Shown here: positions 1 through 8,245 of the stretch, piece after piece | Numbering within the stretch: position 1 is the first letter of the stretch | How the letters are laid out: each line of letters opens with the position of its first letter | Assembly (NCBI GenBank): GCA_014189435.1 | Contig: CP050293.1 | Location: 1,493,001-1,557,000 of the forward strand | Direction: 5' to 3' | DNA length: 64,000 nt | From: Mesorhizobium loti | Lineage (GTDB): Bacteria; Pseudomonadota; Alphaproteobacteria; Rhizobiales; Rhizobiaceae | Translations under genes and position numbers: made by a program | Notes under the pieces: generated by a model | Database searches by the model: none | What the model was told of the DNA's origin: nothing | What the model saw: the letters and a program-made list of their open reading frames with translations, nothing else

Positions 1-533
1 GCATCCAGCGCGAGATCGGCATCACCACCATCTTCGTCACCCACGACCAGGAAGAGGCGCTGACGATGAGCGACCGCATCGGCATATTGCGCGACGGCAG
101 GCTGGTGCAGGAAGGGCCGCCGGAGGAGATTTACGACCGGCCGAAGAGCGAGTTTGCCGCCACCTTCCTCGGCGACGCCAACATCTTTCGCGGCGACACG
201 ACGGGCAGTGGCATCCGGCTGCCGGACGGCACGGCGATTGCCGCTGGCGCCGGCGCGACGCTTGCCGCCGGCGCCAAGGCAAGCTGCGCCGTGCGGCCCG
301 AACGCATCCGTATCGGAACGGATGCCGGGGTGGCGGATGGCAACGCCAACATGCTCAAGGGGCAGGTCTCCAAGCGCATCTTCGCCGGCAACAACAGCAC
401 CTACTTCGTCGAGCGTGGCGGCCAGACGTTGAAGGTGATTGTGCAGAACACCGGCATGGAACGGCTGGCGGAAGGTCAGGATGTCGTGCTGCGCTGGTCG
501 CCGGAGAGTACGGTGTTGATCGCGGCGGGTTAA
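1..533 (+). CDS. Sugar ABC transporter ATP-binding protein, MalK/UgpC type (5' truncated)
   Basis: The open frame runs in from the left edge, so the Walker A and signature motifs are missing. What remains starts just before the H-loop ([15 protein letters not shown]). It continues with the usual MalK-type phrase on bias and sites ([22 protein letters not shown]) and then a roughly 100-residue TOBE-like domain ending at a TAA. This is the energising subunit of a CUT1-type importer (sugar, polyol or polyamine) at the cytoplasmic membrane. The rest of its operon lies outside the window, so the substrate cannot be told. It is probably the last gene of its operon, because a palindromic repeat follows. 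Confidence 0.9.
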   Translation, partial: IQREIGITTIFVTHDQEEALTMSDRIGILRDGRLVQEGPPEEIYDRPKSEFAATFLGDANIFRGDTTGSGIRLPDGTAIAAGAGATLAAGAKASCAVRPERIRIGTDAGVADGNANMLKGQVSKRIFAGNNSTYFVERGGQTLKVIVQNTGMERLAEGQDVVLRWSPESTVLIAAG

Positions 534-570
534 GTAGGACTGTGGACGGATAGGACGGCTGGCGTTCCGT

Positions 571-732
571 GGCGCCCCCCTCTGTCCTGCCGGACATCTC
601 CCCCTCAAGGGGGGAGATCGGCTGTCATCGTTGGTTTTCGCAAATCTCCCACATTGCAAAAAGTGCAATAAGGCCGAAGCTGCTAAATTCCCCCCTTGAG
701 GGGGAGATGCCCGGCAGGGCAGAGGGGGGCGC
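571..732. repeat. GC-rich palindromic intergenic repeat, family A copy 1
   Basis: Two inverted arms of about 45 bases flank a roughly 70-base centre. The left arm starts GGCGCCCCCCTCTGTCCTGC. The right arm ends with its near-complement, GGCAGGGCAGAGGGGGGCGC. Each arm carries its own small palindrome (CCCCCTCAAGGGGGG and CCCCCCTTGAGGGGG). A second copy with the same arms but a different centre lies at 37915-38075. It fills the gap between the ATPase and the aconitase X genes. It resembles the small palindromic repeats of Rhizobiales genomes. No coding function is seen. Confidence 0.85.
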
Positions 733-769
733 TGTCCCGCCATAAAATCGAGTAAGGCCCGGAGCCGCG

Positions 770-2020
770 ATGACCTTGGAATTGACCGCACAGGACCGAT
801 CCATGCTCGACGGCGAGCAAGGCCTGTCCGCAGCCGCTGCCATGAAAATCCTGGTCGCGTTTTCCAATGCGGTCGGGGCAGGCAGTCTGCTCGACATTGC
901 CGGCGCCCATATCGATGGCTGTCTCTACCACGGCAAGGCTGGTCTCGATTTCGTCGAGCGGCTGGTCGAAGGCGGTGGCCGTGTCCAGGTGCCGACGACA
1001 TTGAACGTCGGTTCGTTCGATCTCATCCATCCCGGCATGGTCAAGATGCCGGTGGCGGAAGAGGTGCCGGCGCGACGGCTGATGAAGGCGCATCTGGAGC
1101 TTGGCTGCCAGGCGACCTTCACTTGCGCGCCTTACCAGACGCGGTTCCGGCCAGGCTTTGGCGAGCAGATCGCCTGGGGCGAATCCAACGCCATCGTGTT
1201 TGCCAATTCGGTGATCGGCGCGCGCACGAACCGCTATGGCGATTTCATCGATCTGTGCTGCGCCATGACCGGCCGCGCGCCGGCCTGGGGCTTGCATCTG
1301 AGCGAGAACCGGCGCGGCCGGATTTTGTTCGAGTTGGATGTCGCGGGCCGCGAACCGAGCGACAGCCTGTTCGTCGGTGTCGGGCTGATCATCGGGCAAG
1401 CGAGCGGCGACCGCATTCCGGTGATCACAGGCCTGCCGCAACCGCGTGACGAGGACCAGTTGAAGGCGCTGGGGGCAGCGGCGGCAACGACGGGTGCTGT
1501 GGCGCTGTTCCATGCGGTCGGCATCACGCCGGAAGCCAGCACCCTGGATGAGGCTTTCCAGGGCCATGCGCCTGATGAGACGATCCGCATCACCCGCGTC
1601 GATATCGACCATGCGTTGGCCAGGCTGTCTGGCGTGCCCGATGGCGCGCCGCTGGCGGCCGTCTCGCTCGGCACGCCGCATTTTTCGCATGAGGAATGGA
1701 TGCGGCTGTTGCCGTTGCTGCGCGAGATCGCGCCGGGCAGGCGCATCCCGATCTATGTCAACACCGGGCGTGCGACGCTGACGCGATTGCAGGAGGAGGG
1801 CGCGCTTGATGGCATGGAGGCGTTCGGCCTGATCCCGGTCGCCGACACCTGCACCTATGTCACCTCGATCCTGGAGCGCCTCGACGGCGTGGTGATGACC
1901 AATTCCGGCAAATGGGCGCATTACGCACCCGGCAATATCGGCGTGTCCGTCGCCTTCGCGGAGATGAGGGATTGCATCCGCTCCGCTGCGGTCGGGCATG
2001 TCGTGCGGAGCGCTTCATGA
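770..2020 (+). CDS. Aconitase X large subunit (DUF521), candidate cis-3-hydroxy-L-proline dehydratase
   Basis: A 416-residue protein of the aconitase X catalytic family. Family-type stretches include DGCLYHGKAGLDF, VPTTLNVGSFD, GLHLSENRRGR and the C-terminal VMTNSGKWAHYAPG. Cysteines that could bind an iron-sulfur cluster are present (LGCQATFTC near residues 113-119, LCCAMTG, ADTCTY). Bacterial AcnX enzymes that have been characterised dehydrate cis-3-hydroxy-L-proline, and the archaeal relative dehydrates phosphomevalonate. The next gene, overlapping by four bases, encodes the small subunit, so this is the two-polypeptide form. No hydroxyproline epimerase or reductase is adjacent, so the substrate is an inference from the family. 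Confidence 0.88.
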   Translation: MTLELTAQDRSMLDGEQGLSAAAAMKILVAFSNAVGAGSLLDIAGAHIDGCLYHGKAGLDFVERLVEGGGRVQVPTTLNVGSFDLIHPGMVKMPVAEEVPARRLMKAHLELGCQATFTCAPYQTRFRPGFGEQIAWGESNAIVFANSVIGARTNRYGDFIDLCCAMTGRAPAWGLHLSENRRGRILFELDVAGREPSDSLFVGVGLIIGQASGDRIPVITGLPQPRDEDQLKALGAAAATTGAVALFHAVGITPEASTLDEAFQGHAPDETIRITRVDIDHALARLSGVPDGAPLAAVSLGTPHFSHEEWMRLLPLLREIAPGRRIPIYVNTGRATLTRLQEEGALDGMEAFGLIPVADTCTYVTSILERLDGVVMTNSGKWAHYAPGNIGVSVAFAEMRDCIRSAAVGHVVRSAS

Positions 2021-2442
2021 CGCGACCGGTGGAACGAACCGGCACCTTTCAGTTGGCCGGCGCGGCCGAAGGCCAGGCGCTGGTGTTTTCGCAGCCGCTC
2101 AGCTTCTGGGGCGGCATCGATGCCGAGACCGGCGAGATAATAGACCATTCCCATCCGGGCCTCGGTCAGAATGTCGCCGGGACAATCCTGGTCATGCCGA
2201 GCGGGCGCGGCTCGTCGTCTTCATCTTCAGTGCTGGCCGAGGCGATCCGTCGGGGAACGGCGCCGGCCGGTATTCTTCTGGAGCGGCCGGACCCGATCCT
2301 GGCGGTCGGCGCCATCGTTGCCGAATTTCTCTACGAGATCCGTATGCCGCTGCTGGTGTGCGACATTGCCTGGGTTATATCCGGAGAGCGGATCGCTATC
2401 GGCATTGGGGCGGATGGCGGGGCGGTCATTCGCAAAGTCTAG
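2017..2442 (+). CDS. Aconitase X small (swivel) subunit, DUF126
   Basis: A 141-residue protein starting at the ATG that overlaps the large-subunit stop (ATGA), which implies translational coupling. It has the small-domain features of aconitase X: an SFWGGIDAETGEIIDHSHPG segment followed by the serine-rich loop GRGSSSSSSVLAEAIRRG, where the family keeps a catalytic serine, and PLLVCDIAW near the end. It should dock on the large subunit to complete the active site. A longer in-frame extension to about 1912 lies inside the upstream gene and was rejected. A convergent gene starts its 3' end 91 bases downstream. Confidence 0.88.
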   Translation: MTRPVERTGTFQLAGAAEGQALVFSQPLSFWGGIDAETGEIIDHSHPGLGQNVAGTILVMPSGRGSSSSSSVLAEAIRRGTAPAGILLERPDPILAVGAIVAEFLYEIRMPLLVCDIAWVISGERIAIGIGADGGAVIRKV

Positions 2443-2533
2443 GGACCAGTGCTCGCTGGCCAAGGTCAGCGCCGCCCTGAGGGGCAGCGCCGACGCCTCT
2501 CGGTCCACGCTGCCATCAACGGCGCTTCGGACC

Positions 2534-3619
2534 TCAGCCCGCCATCAATCCGGCAGCACCACGCCGCCAGTAGGCCGCTGCCAGCGTTTGATCGCGGCCG
2601 AGCCCAAGCGTGTCGCGCCAATATTCGCGCACGATCTTGGCGGCAGCGGCTTCCGCCGCGAACCAGCCGAAGGCCGAGCCACCTTGCGGCCATGCCACCG
2701 AGCGGACAGCCTCGGCCAGCAGCCTGTCTTCGCCCGCCGGCACGCCGTCCCGCGTCAGCCAGTGCAGCTCGATGGCGGTGGCGTTGTCGATTTTCTGCTT
2801 CTCACGCTCGTCGGCGATTTCGACGAAGGCGACGCCTCTGGTTTGTGCCGGCAGGGTTTCCAGTAGCCGCGCCAGCGCGGGGAGACCGGTTTCATCTGAT
2901 CCCATCACATACCACTCCGCCTGCCGCACCGGGCGGCCGACCGGTCCCATAATGCCGACCTTCATGCCGGGCGCTGCCTGCATGGCCCAGTTCGAGCCGA
3001 CGCTCTCGCCGGGATGGACGAGGAAGTCGACATCGATGATGCCCTTTTCCACGTCGAGCGCGCGGATGGTGTAGACGCGCGCCACCGGCCGCCGGTCATC
3101 GGCCGGCCAGACCGGCAAGCCGTTGCCGCCGAGCACAGGCCAAAGCGGATCGCGAACCTCCCTGGTCGGAAACAGTATGCGGATATGCATGCCGCCGAAT
3201 TTGGCGAAACGGCTGAGATTCTCACCGGTAAGGCGGATGCGGCGCATGTGCGGGGTGAGATCGCGGACATCCGTCACCAGCATTTTGCGGAACTGGGCGA
3301 GGTGGGTTTCACCTGAGAGATCGCCGGTCCAGACGATTTCGGGGTTTTCCTCTCTGGCATAGACCTGCACCGCCGTGGCAAGCAGGTCCTTGATGCGGGC
3401 AAGTCCGTCGCGGTCGGCGGCATTGGCCCGCATCACAAGCCGTTCCATGTCGAAAGAGGCGGCGCCAAAGGCAAAGCGGAAATCGATGCGCTGGCCATGG
3501 TGCGAAGCATCTGCCTCGAAACTCTGCAGCCTGTCGCTGATGCTGTCCATGTAGTCGGGCAGGTGGCGCAGGTCGAGGCGCGCCTCGCAGGTCAGCTCGC
3601 TTGCCGATGCTTCGCTCAT
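2534..3619 (-). CDS. Siderophore-interacting FAD reductase with N-terminal DUF2218 domain
   Basis: A 361-residue protein. Residues 1 to about 95 look like DUF2218 (HHGQRIDFRFAFGAASFDME). The rest is a siderophore-interacting (SIP/ViuB-like) flavin reductase: an FAD-binding RPVARVYTIRALD motif, DFLVHPGESVGSNWA, then the C-terminal nucleotide-binding part (YVMGSDETGLPALARLLETL, GWFAAEA). Such enzymes reduce ferric chelates in the cytosol to release iron. The ATG at 3619 was chosen because GGAGGCTGAG precedes it and it lies just after the stop of the upstream TonB receptor gene. A 27-residue upstream extension would run into that gene. Two genes with 2-base spacing suggest co-transcription with the haem receptor. 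Confidence 0.88.
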   Translation of the reverse strand: MSEASASELTCEARLDLRHLPDYMDSISDRLQSFEADASHHGQRIDFRFAFGAASFDMERLVMRANAADRDGLARIKDLLATAVQVYAREENPEIVWTGDLSGETHLAQFRKMLVTDVRDLTPHMRRIRLTGENLSRFAKFGGMHIRILFPTREVRDPLWPVLGGNGLPVWPADDRRPVARVYTIRALDVEKGIIDVDFLVHPGESVGSNWAMQAAPGMKVGIMGPVGRPVRQAEWYVMGSDETGLPALARLLETLPAQTRGVAFVEIADEREKQKIDNATAIELHWLTRDGVPAGEDRLLAEAVRSVAWPQGGSAFGWFAAEAAAAKIVREYWRDTLGLGRDQTLAAAYWRRGAAGLMAG

Positions 3620-3621
3620 TC

Positions 3622-5742
3622 TCAGCCTCCGATCCTGCCGGTGAGGGCCACCTTGAAGGTGCGGCCCTTGCCTTGTTCGGTTGCCGCCGTGGTCGACCAT
3701 GCGCTTTGCGGGTCGGTGTAGGCGGTGTTGAAGACGTTATCGACGCCGAAATCGAGCTTCAGCCTGTCGCTGACGCGCCAGTTGGCGAAGACGTTGACCA
3801 GATCGAAACCGTCATCGACAACCGGCACGGCGTTGGGATTGGTGCGGCTGGTGCGGGTGATCTTGCCGACGCTGAGATATTGCGCGCCGACGGTGAGCTG
3901 GTCCTCCAGCATGCGGAAGCCGATCGTGGCCGAGAAGCGGTCCAGCGGCGTGTTGTTCAGCGCCTGGCCGGAATAGACGCCGCTGACGACCTTGGCGTCG
4001 ATCAGCGCGCCGGCGAGGTTCACAAAACCCCAGTTGTAGTCGTAGACCATCTCGGCCTCGACGCCCTTCAGGCGGGCGTCGCCGATGTTGATCGCCGTGC
4101 GCGGCAGGACGGTCAGGTCAACGTCGATATAGTCCTCGACGGCGGTGTGGAAGACGTTGACCTTGGCGCGCAACCGGTCGCCCACCGTCAGCAAATCGTC
4201 ATATTTCACGTTGATGCCCGCCTCCCAGTTCTTCGCCGTCTCGGGTTGCAGCAGAAGATTGGGCCGGTATGTATCGCCGCCGCCATGCGCGCCGCCGCCG
4301 CGGAAGACATCCTGCAGGCCCGGCGCCCGGTAACCTTCGGAATAGGTGCCGTAGAGCTGAAGACCGTCGAATGGTGTGACGCCGACGGTGAGGCGTGGCG
4401 ACCAGCGGTCACCGGAGATCGAGGCTTCCTGCGGCGACGGGATGCGCGTTTCGCCATCGAGCTGGTAGCCGTCATAGCGCATGGCCGCGATCACCTGCAG
4501 CCAGTCCTCGTAGTCGCCCTGCCATTGCAGGAAGCCGCCATAGCCCTGCTGCTCACCGGCGCCGAAATGCGCCGCTTCCGACGACGCTTCGAGATAGTAA
4601 TAGTCGAGCCCGTAGGTCAGCGTGTGGGCAAGTCCCCAGGCGTCGAAGCGAGAGGAGTTCTTCACGTTGAAGCCTGTCGTGGCGACGTCGTAGAAGCGGA
4701 AATTGCCGATCGCCGAGGTGGGCCAGACCTGTGTCTGCTCGGCGCGGGTGCGGTTGTGGTAGGCATTGGCGCTGAAGTCGATCAGCTCACTGTCGTCAGG
4801 CTTCCAGGTGTAGGCCGCGGTGTAGGTCTGGTTGGTGGTGTTGGTGTCGTAGCGGCTCAGCGTCGGCGAGGTCGAGCCGCTCGATCCGGTGATCTGGTCG
4901 TTATAGCGCTGCAGGATGGCGCCGAGCTTCAGCTCGTGGCCGTCGGCTGGCCGCAGCGTCGTCTTCAGATAACCGCTGGTCACCCGCTCGCCGGTCCAAG
5001 GCACGGTGTCGCCATTGCCGTCGGTATAGCTGTCGCGGTCGCGGTAGATGAGGTTGCCGATGATGTCGGCATCGTCGCTGAAGCGGTAGGCGCCGGTAGT
5101 GCTGGTGGTGAAGCCGTCGCCATTGTCCTCATAGCCGAGCTTCTCGCTCAGCGCCCAGCGCTCGTCCTTTTTGAGGAAGTCGCCGGCATCCTTGGTCTCG
5201 AAGGAGACGACGCCGCCGATGCCGCCGGAACCATAGGCATTCGACACCGGGCCGCGAATGACGGTGGCTTCCTTGATCAGGTCGGGCTCGACGTAGAACG
5301 AACCCGAACCGTGACCGACGCGCCAATAGTCCTGACGGGCGCCGTCAAGCGTTACGACGACGCGGCCATATTGCTCCAGGCCGCGAATGTTGATGGCTGT
5401 CGCCGGGTCGTCGCCATTCATTGAGGCGGCGACGCCGGGCGTGGTGCGGAAGATGTCGGCGGCGGTGTCGGGCTGGATGCGGTCGAGCTCGTCGGAATCG
5501 ATGGCGCTGATGGCTGCCATCGATTCGATGACTGCGGTCTTGATCATCGTCGCCGAGATGGTGATGAGGTCGAGCATCGTCGCCGGTTGCGCGGCCTCGG
5601 CCGGCGCCAGGCGGCCGGTCTTGGCGGCGGCCTTTTTCTCCTGGTCCTGTTCCTGCGCGCTGGCAAAGGGCACGGCGCAAAGGCCGAGCACAAAGGCAAG
5701 CGCGGTGCTCGCCATCAAGGTCGTGTTTGTTGTCGTTGTCAT
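3622..5742 (-). CDS. TonB-dependent haem/haemoglobin-type outer-membrane receptor
   Basis: A 706-residue protein starting with a signal peptide (MTTTTNTTLMASTALAF, cleavage likely after PFASA). A plug domain follows (TTPGVAASMNGDDPATAINI, VIRGPVSNAYGSGGIGGVVS) and then a 22-strand-type barrel. The key evidence is the FRAP/NPNL-type pair of haem receptors, here YRAP and RPNLLLQPE, with a histidine between them in FRGGGAHGGGD. That histidine matches the position used for haem binding in HemR-type receptors. The ATG at 5742 has GGGGGCTGC just upstream. The final residues are IGG, so the usual C-terminal aromatic residue is absent. It imports haem across the outer membrane using TonB, and hmuT is divergent to it. 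Confidence 0.88.
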   Translation of the reverse strand: MTTTTNTTLMASTALAFVLGLCAVPFASAQEQDQEKKAAAKTGRLAPAEAAQPATMLDLITISATMIKTAVIESMAAISAIDSDELDRIQPDTAADIFRTTPGVAASMNGDDPATAINIRGLEQYGRVVVTLDGARQDYWRVGHGSGSFYVEPDLIKEATVIRGPVSNAYGSGGIGGVVSFETKDAGDFLKKDERWALSEKLGYEDNGDGFTTSTTGAYRFSDDADIIGNLIYRDRDSYTDGNGDTVPWTGERVTSGYLKTTLRPADGHELKLGAILQRYNDQITGSSGSTSPTLSRYDTNTTNQTYTAAYTWKPDDSELIDFSANAYHNRTRAEQTQVWPTSAIGNFRFYDVATTGFNVKNSSRFDAWGLAHTLTYGLDYYYLEASSEAAHFGAGEQQGYGGFLQWQGDYEDWLQVIAAMRYDGYQLDGETRIPSPQEASISGDRWSPRLTVGVTPFDGLQLYGTYSEGYRAPGLQDVFRGGGAHGGGDTYRPNLLLQPETAKNWEAGINVKYDDLLTVGDRLRAKVNVFHTAVEDYIDVDLTVLPRTAINIGDARLKGVEAEMVYDYNWGFVNLAGALIDAKVVSGVYSGQALNNTPLDRFSATIGFRMLEDQLTVGAQYLSVGKITRTSRTNPNAVPVVDDGFDLVNVFANWRVSDRLKLDFGVDNVFNTAYTDPQSAWSTTAATEQGKGRTFKVALTGRIGG

Positions 5743-5833
5743 GCAGCCCCCAAGCAAAAGCAAAAACTGCTGGCGGTGGCTGAAGGGCCTTGGCTGGCAT
5801 GATCGAGAATCCCTCGACCAGGCGGGTCAGGGC

Positions 5834-5880
5834 ACGGGTCACATATTAAAACATGATGACATGAGTCAACTTTAAATTTA
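5834..5880 (-). promoter_or_regulatory. Probable iron-responsive promoter of the haem receptor gene
   Basis: This is an AT-rich island in otherwise GC-rich DNA, between the divergent receptor and hmuT genes. On the minus strand it holds TTTAAAGTTGACTCATGTC and ATCATGTTTTAATATGTG. TTGACT could be a -35 with a weak -10 (TATGTG) 18 bases on. In rhizobia such sites are often bound by Irr, RirA or Fur-like proteins, but I cannot match a specific consensus, so the regulator is unassigned. Confidence 0.4.
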
Positions 5881-5923
5881 TAGCCGACCATCATCGAGAA
5901 GCATCTGGCACGGGAGCGGCGGC

Positions 5924-6871
5924 ATGGTCGGCAGTGTGGGGGAGGGCAAGAGGATCAGCTCGCCGGGCAGAGTCGCGGCGGTGCTGCTTCTGGCGCTGTC
6001 GGTGCTGGTGCCTTCCTGCGGCTTCACGGCGCTGGCCGCCGAGACGGTTGTCGACGCGCTGGGACGAACCGTCGTGCCGGGATCGGCAACGAGGATACTG
6101 ACGCTCGGCTCCGACGTCACCGAGATCGTCCATGCGCTCGGCGCCGGCGAGCGGATCATCGCCATCGATCGCGGCAGCAAGTATCCGCCTGATGTGACCG
6201 AAAAACCCAACGTCGGCTATCGCCGCCAGCTTTCGGTGGAGGGCGTCGCGGGCCTGCGCCCTGACCTGATCCTGGCGGCCGAAGACAGCGGACCGCCCGA
6301 GGCGATGGAGGTGCTGAAGTCGCTCGCAATCCCGATCGTCTTCATCCCGCAGGACAACACCCCGCACGGCATCGAGCGCAAGATCACGCTGATCGCCGCC
6401 AGCCTTGGGCTCGAGGACAAGGGCAGGGCGGTTTCCACCGAAGTGCTCGCTGCCTTCCAGGCCGCAGCCGATCTGGCTGCGAAAATCCCGCCGGCGCGGC
6501 GCAAGAAAGTGGTGTTCTTCCATGGCCTTGTGAAGCTGAGCGCGGCCGGCGCCGGCACCTCTGCCGACGCCATCATCCGCTATGCCGGCGGCCTCAATCC
6601 GATGGATGTCGTGCAGGGTTACAAGGCGGCGTCGGAGGAGAAGCTGATCGAGATGGCGCCGGATGTGATCCTGATGATGAGCGACGGCAAGGGCGGCCCG
6701 ACATCAGAGCAGGTGTTCGGCAATCGCGCGCTGGCGGCAACGCCGGCGGCGGCCAACAAGGCGCTGGTCGTGCTCGACGGCGCCTACATGATTGGCTTCG
6801 GCCCGCGCACGGCTGATGCGATCCGCGACCTGGCGAAGGCGCTCTATCCGGAAACGGAGAGGGTTGACTAG
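5924..6871 (+). CDS. hmuT: Haem ABC transporter periplasmic binding protein
   Basis: A 315-residue protein with a cleavable hydrophobic N-terminus (VAAVLLLALSVLVPSCGFTA) and a type III periplasmic binding fold. Evidence for haem is DALGRTVVPGSATRILTLGS, VGYRRQLSVEGVAGLRPDLI and GFGPRTADAIRDLA, which are typical of HmuT/BhuT. It would take haem from the outer-membrane receptor to an inner-membrane permease. No hmuU or hmuV follows. The next gene is on the opposite strand after a 9-base gap, so the permease and ATPase must be elsewhere or lost. The ATG at 5924 is the longest sensible start, and a start slightly downstream is possible. Confidence 0.88.
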   Translation: MVGSVGEGKRISSPGRVAAVLLLALSVLVPSCGFTALAAETVVDALGRTVVPGSATRILTLGSDVTEIVHALGAGERIIAIDRGSKYPPDVTEKPNVGYRRQLSVEGVAGLRPDLILAAEDSGPPEAMEVLKSLAIPIVFIPQDNTPHGIERKITLIAASLGLEDKGRAVSTEVLAAFQAAADLAAKIPPARRKKVVFFHGLVKLSAAGAGTSADAIIRYAGGLNPMDVVQGYKAASEEKLIEMAPDVILMMSDGKGGPTSEQVFGNRALAATPAAANKALVVLDGAYMIGFGPRTADAIRDLAKALYPETERVD

Positions 6872-6880
6872 GCTTGCTGC

Positions 6881-7909
6881 TCAAATCTCCGGGATGTTCT
6901 CCTTGAAGATCACCTGCAGTCTTGGCTGGTGCAATTCATAGGGCAATCCCCTGACCGCATGGGTCAGAGTGTTGAGCGCTTCGCGGGCCTCGACACGCGG
7001 ATTTTGGTCGATGACCGCGTCGAGCGTGCCGTCGAGCAGAAGGTCCTTGGTGCCGTCGGTCACCTCATGGCCAAGGAAAACCATGGACTGGGCGCGGCCG
7101 CGCTCCTTGAGCGCGCGGGCGATGCCGGTGTTGCCGGCGCCGACATTGTAGATCGCGGCAAGGTCGGGATGCCGCTCCAGAAGGGCTGACGCTTCCGAAT
7201 AGGCCTTCTCGCGGTCGTCGAGCATTTCGCGCATCTCGACGATCTGCAGATTGGGCGATTCCTCCGTCAGGATATGGCGGAAGCCCATCTCGCGTTCTTC
7301 GTGGCCGCGATAGGACAGCGAGCCGGCGAACAGCGCCACCTTGCCCGGACGCCCCGATCCCATGAAGCGATTGAGCAGATAGCCGGCCAGCCGCCCGGCG
7401 GCGCGGTTGTCGATGCCGATATAGGCGACCCTGGGCACATGCAGGATGTCGGAGGCGATGGTCACCACCTTGATGTCGTTGGCCGACAGCGAGCGGATCG
7501 CCTCGCGCACCGTCGGATGGTCAAGCGCGATGACGCCGACGCCTTGCGTCTGTCCGCGCAAATCCTGCAGCAGCCGGGCGAGACCGTCCGGGTTGAAGCC
7601 TTCGATGGTGGCAATGTGCACATCGAGGTCGGGCCGTGATTGCGCCTGCGCCTCGATCTGGCGGTGCAGCATCTTGATGAAGGAATTGGTGCCGGCGGGC
7701 AGCGCGAAGTCGAGCCGGATGACGTCGCCGGGCAAGGGCCGCGGCGGCGCTCCGTTCGGGCTTTCGGCGATGTAGCCAAGTCGCTGCGCCATTTCGAGCA
7801 CGATTTCACGTGTACGCGCCCGCACGCCGGGGCGGTTGTTGAGCACTCGGTCGACCGTGGCGGCCGAGACACCGGCTTCCCGGGCTATGTCAGTCAGGGT
7901 GGACCGCAC
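6881..7909 (-). CDS. LacI-family transcriptional regulator
   Basis: A 342-residue protein with an N-terminal LacI helix-turn-helix (LTDIAREAGVSAATVDRVLN, residues 4-23) and a sugar-binding domain of the ribose-binding type (VAYIGIDNRAAGRLAGYLLN). It starts at a GTG with AGGAGAT upstream. It is divergent from the CUT1 importer operon beginning at 8246, across a 336-base gap, so it is the natural candidate regulator of that operon and possibly of the whole array to 23210. LacI proteins bind a sugar or cyclitol as effector. The effector is unknown. It ends 9 bases from the convergent hmuT stop. Confidence 0.9.
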   Translation of the reverse strand: MRSTLTDIAREAGVSAATVDRVLNNRPGVRARTREIVLEMAQRLGYIAESPNGAPPRPLPGDVIRLDFALPAGTNSFIKMLHRQIEAQAQSRPDLDVHIATIEGFNPDGLARLLQDLRGQTQGVGVIALDHPTVREAIRSLSANDIKVVTIASDILHVPRVAYIGIDNRAAGRLAGYLLNRFMGSGRPGKVALFAGSLSYRGHEEREMGFRHILTEESPNLQIVEMREMLDDREKAYSEASALLERHPDLAAIYNVGAGNTGIARALKERGRAQSMVFLGHEVTDGTKDLLLDGTLDAVIDQNPRVEAREALNTLTHAVRGLPYELHQPRLQVIFKENIPEI

Positions 7910-8245
7910 CGTGTTTCATCTCCTGCATGCGTCAGATCGGCTGGCGACGGCGTCTCTGCCATCGGCGATTCTGATGGGAAATGATGTATCCGCCCTTGGC
8001 CGATGTGCAAGCCGCCGGGCTAAATCAAATGATCCGGCTGGGCTGTGCAGGGTCGGGGAGAGGCGTTTTCCATCAAATCGAGGCATCAAGAGTACGGTAT
8101 GGATCCCGGTTTTGCACATTTCTCCGCCCTGTTTGCAATGTTGTGAGGTGTTTTGATTATTTATGATGTTGACAGCCTTCCCATGCTGCCGTCAATATCC
8201 CTCATAGGGTCGTGGAGGAAACGTGGCCCTGAGGGAGGAGTTTCA
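7910..8245 (+). promoter_or_regulatory. Divergent intergenic region upstream of the CUT1/moc-like operon
   Basis: This 336-base gap holds no gene I can support. Near the operon it contains TTGAC (8169-8173) and GTCAA (8191-8195), an inverted pair 17 bases apart that could be a LacI-type operator. TTGACA at 8169 could also be a -35 element, with only a weak -10 (TCAATA) 17 bases on. A strong ribosome-binding site (GAGGGAGGAG, 8231-8240) precedes the first ATG at 8246. Confidence 0.45.

Noticed and set aside
683..1999. 438-residue minus-strand open frame
   Set aside because: It mirrors the aconitase X large-subunit gene, is rich in Arg, Asp and His, and has no recognisable motif.
3601..5424. 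607-residue plus-strand open frame
   Set aside because: It lies opposite the TonB receptor gene and is a shadow of its high-GC codon use. It has no domain, no ribosome-binding site and an implausible composition.
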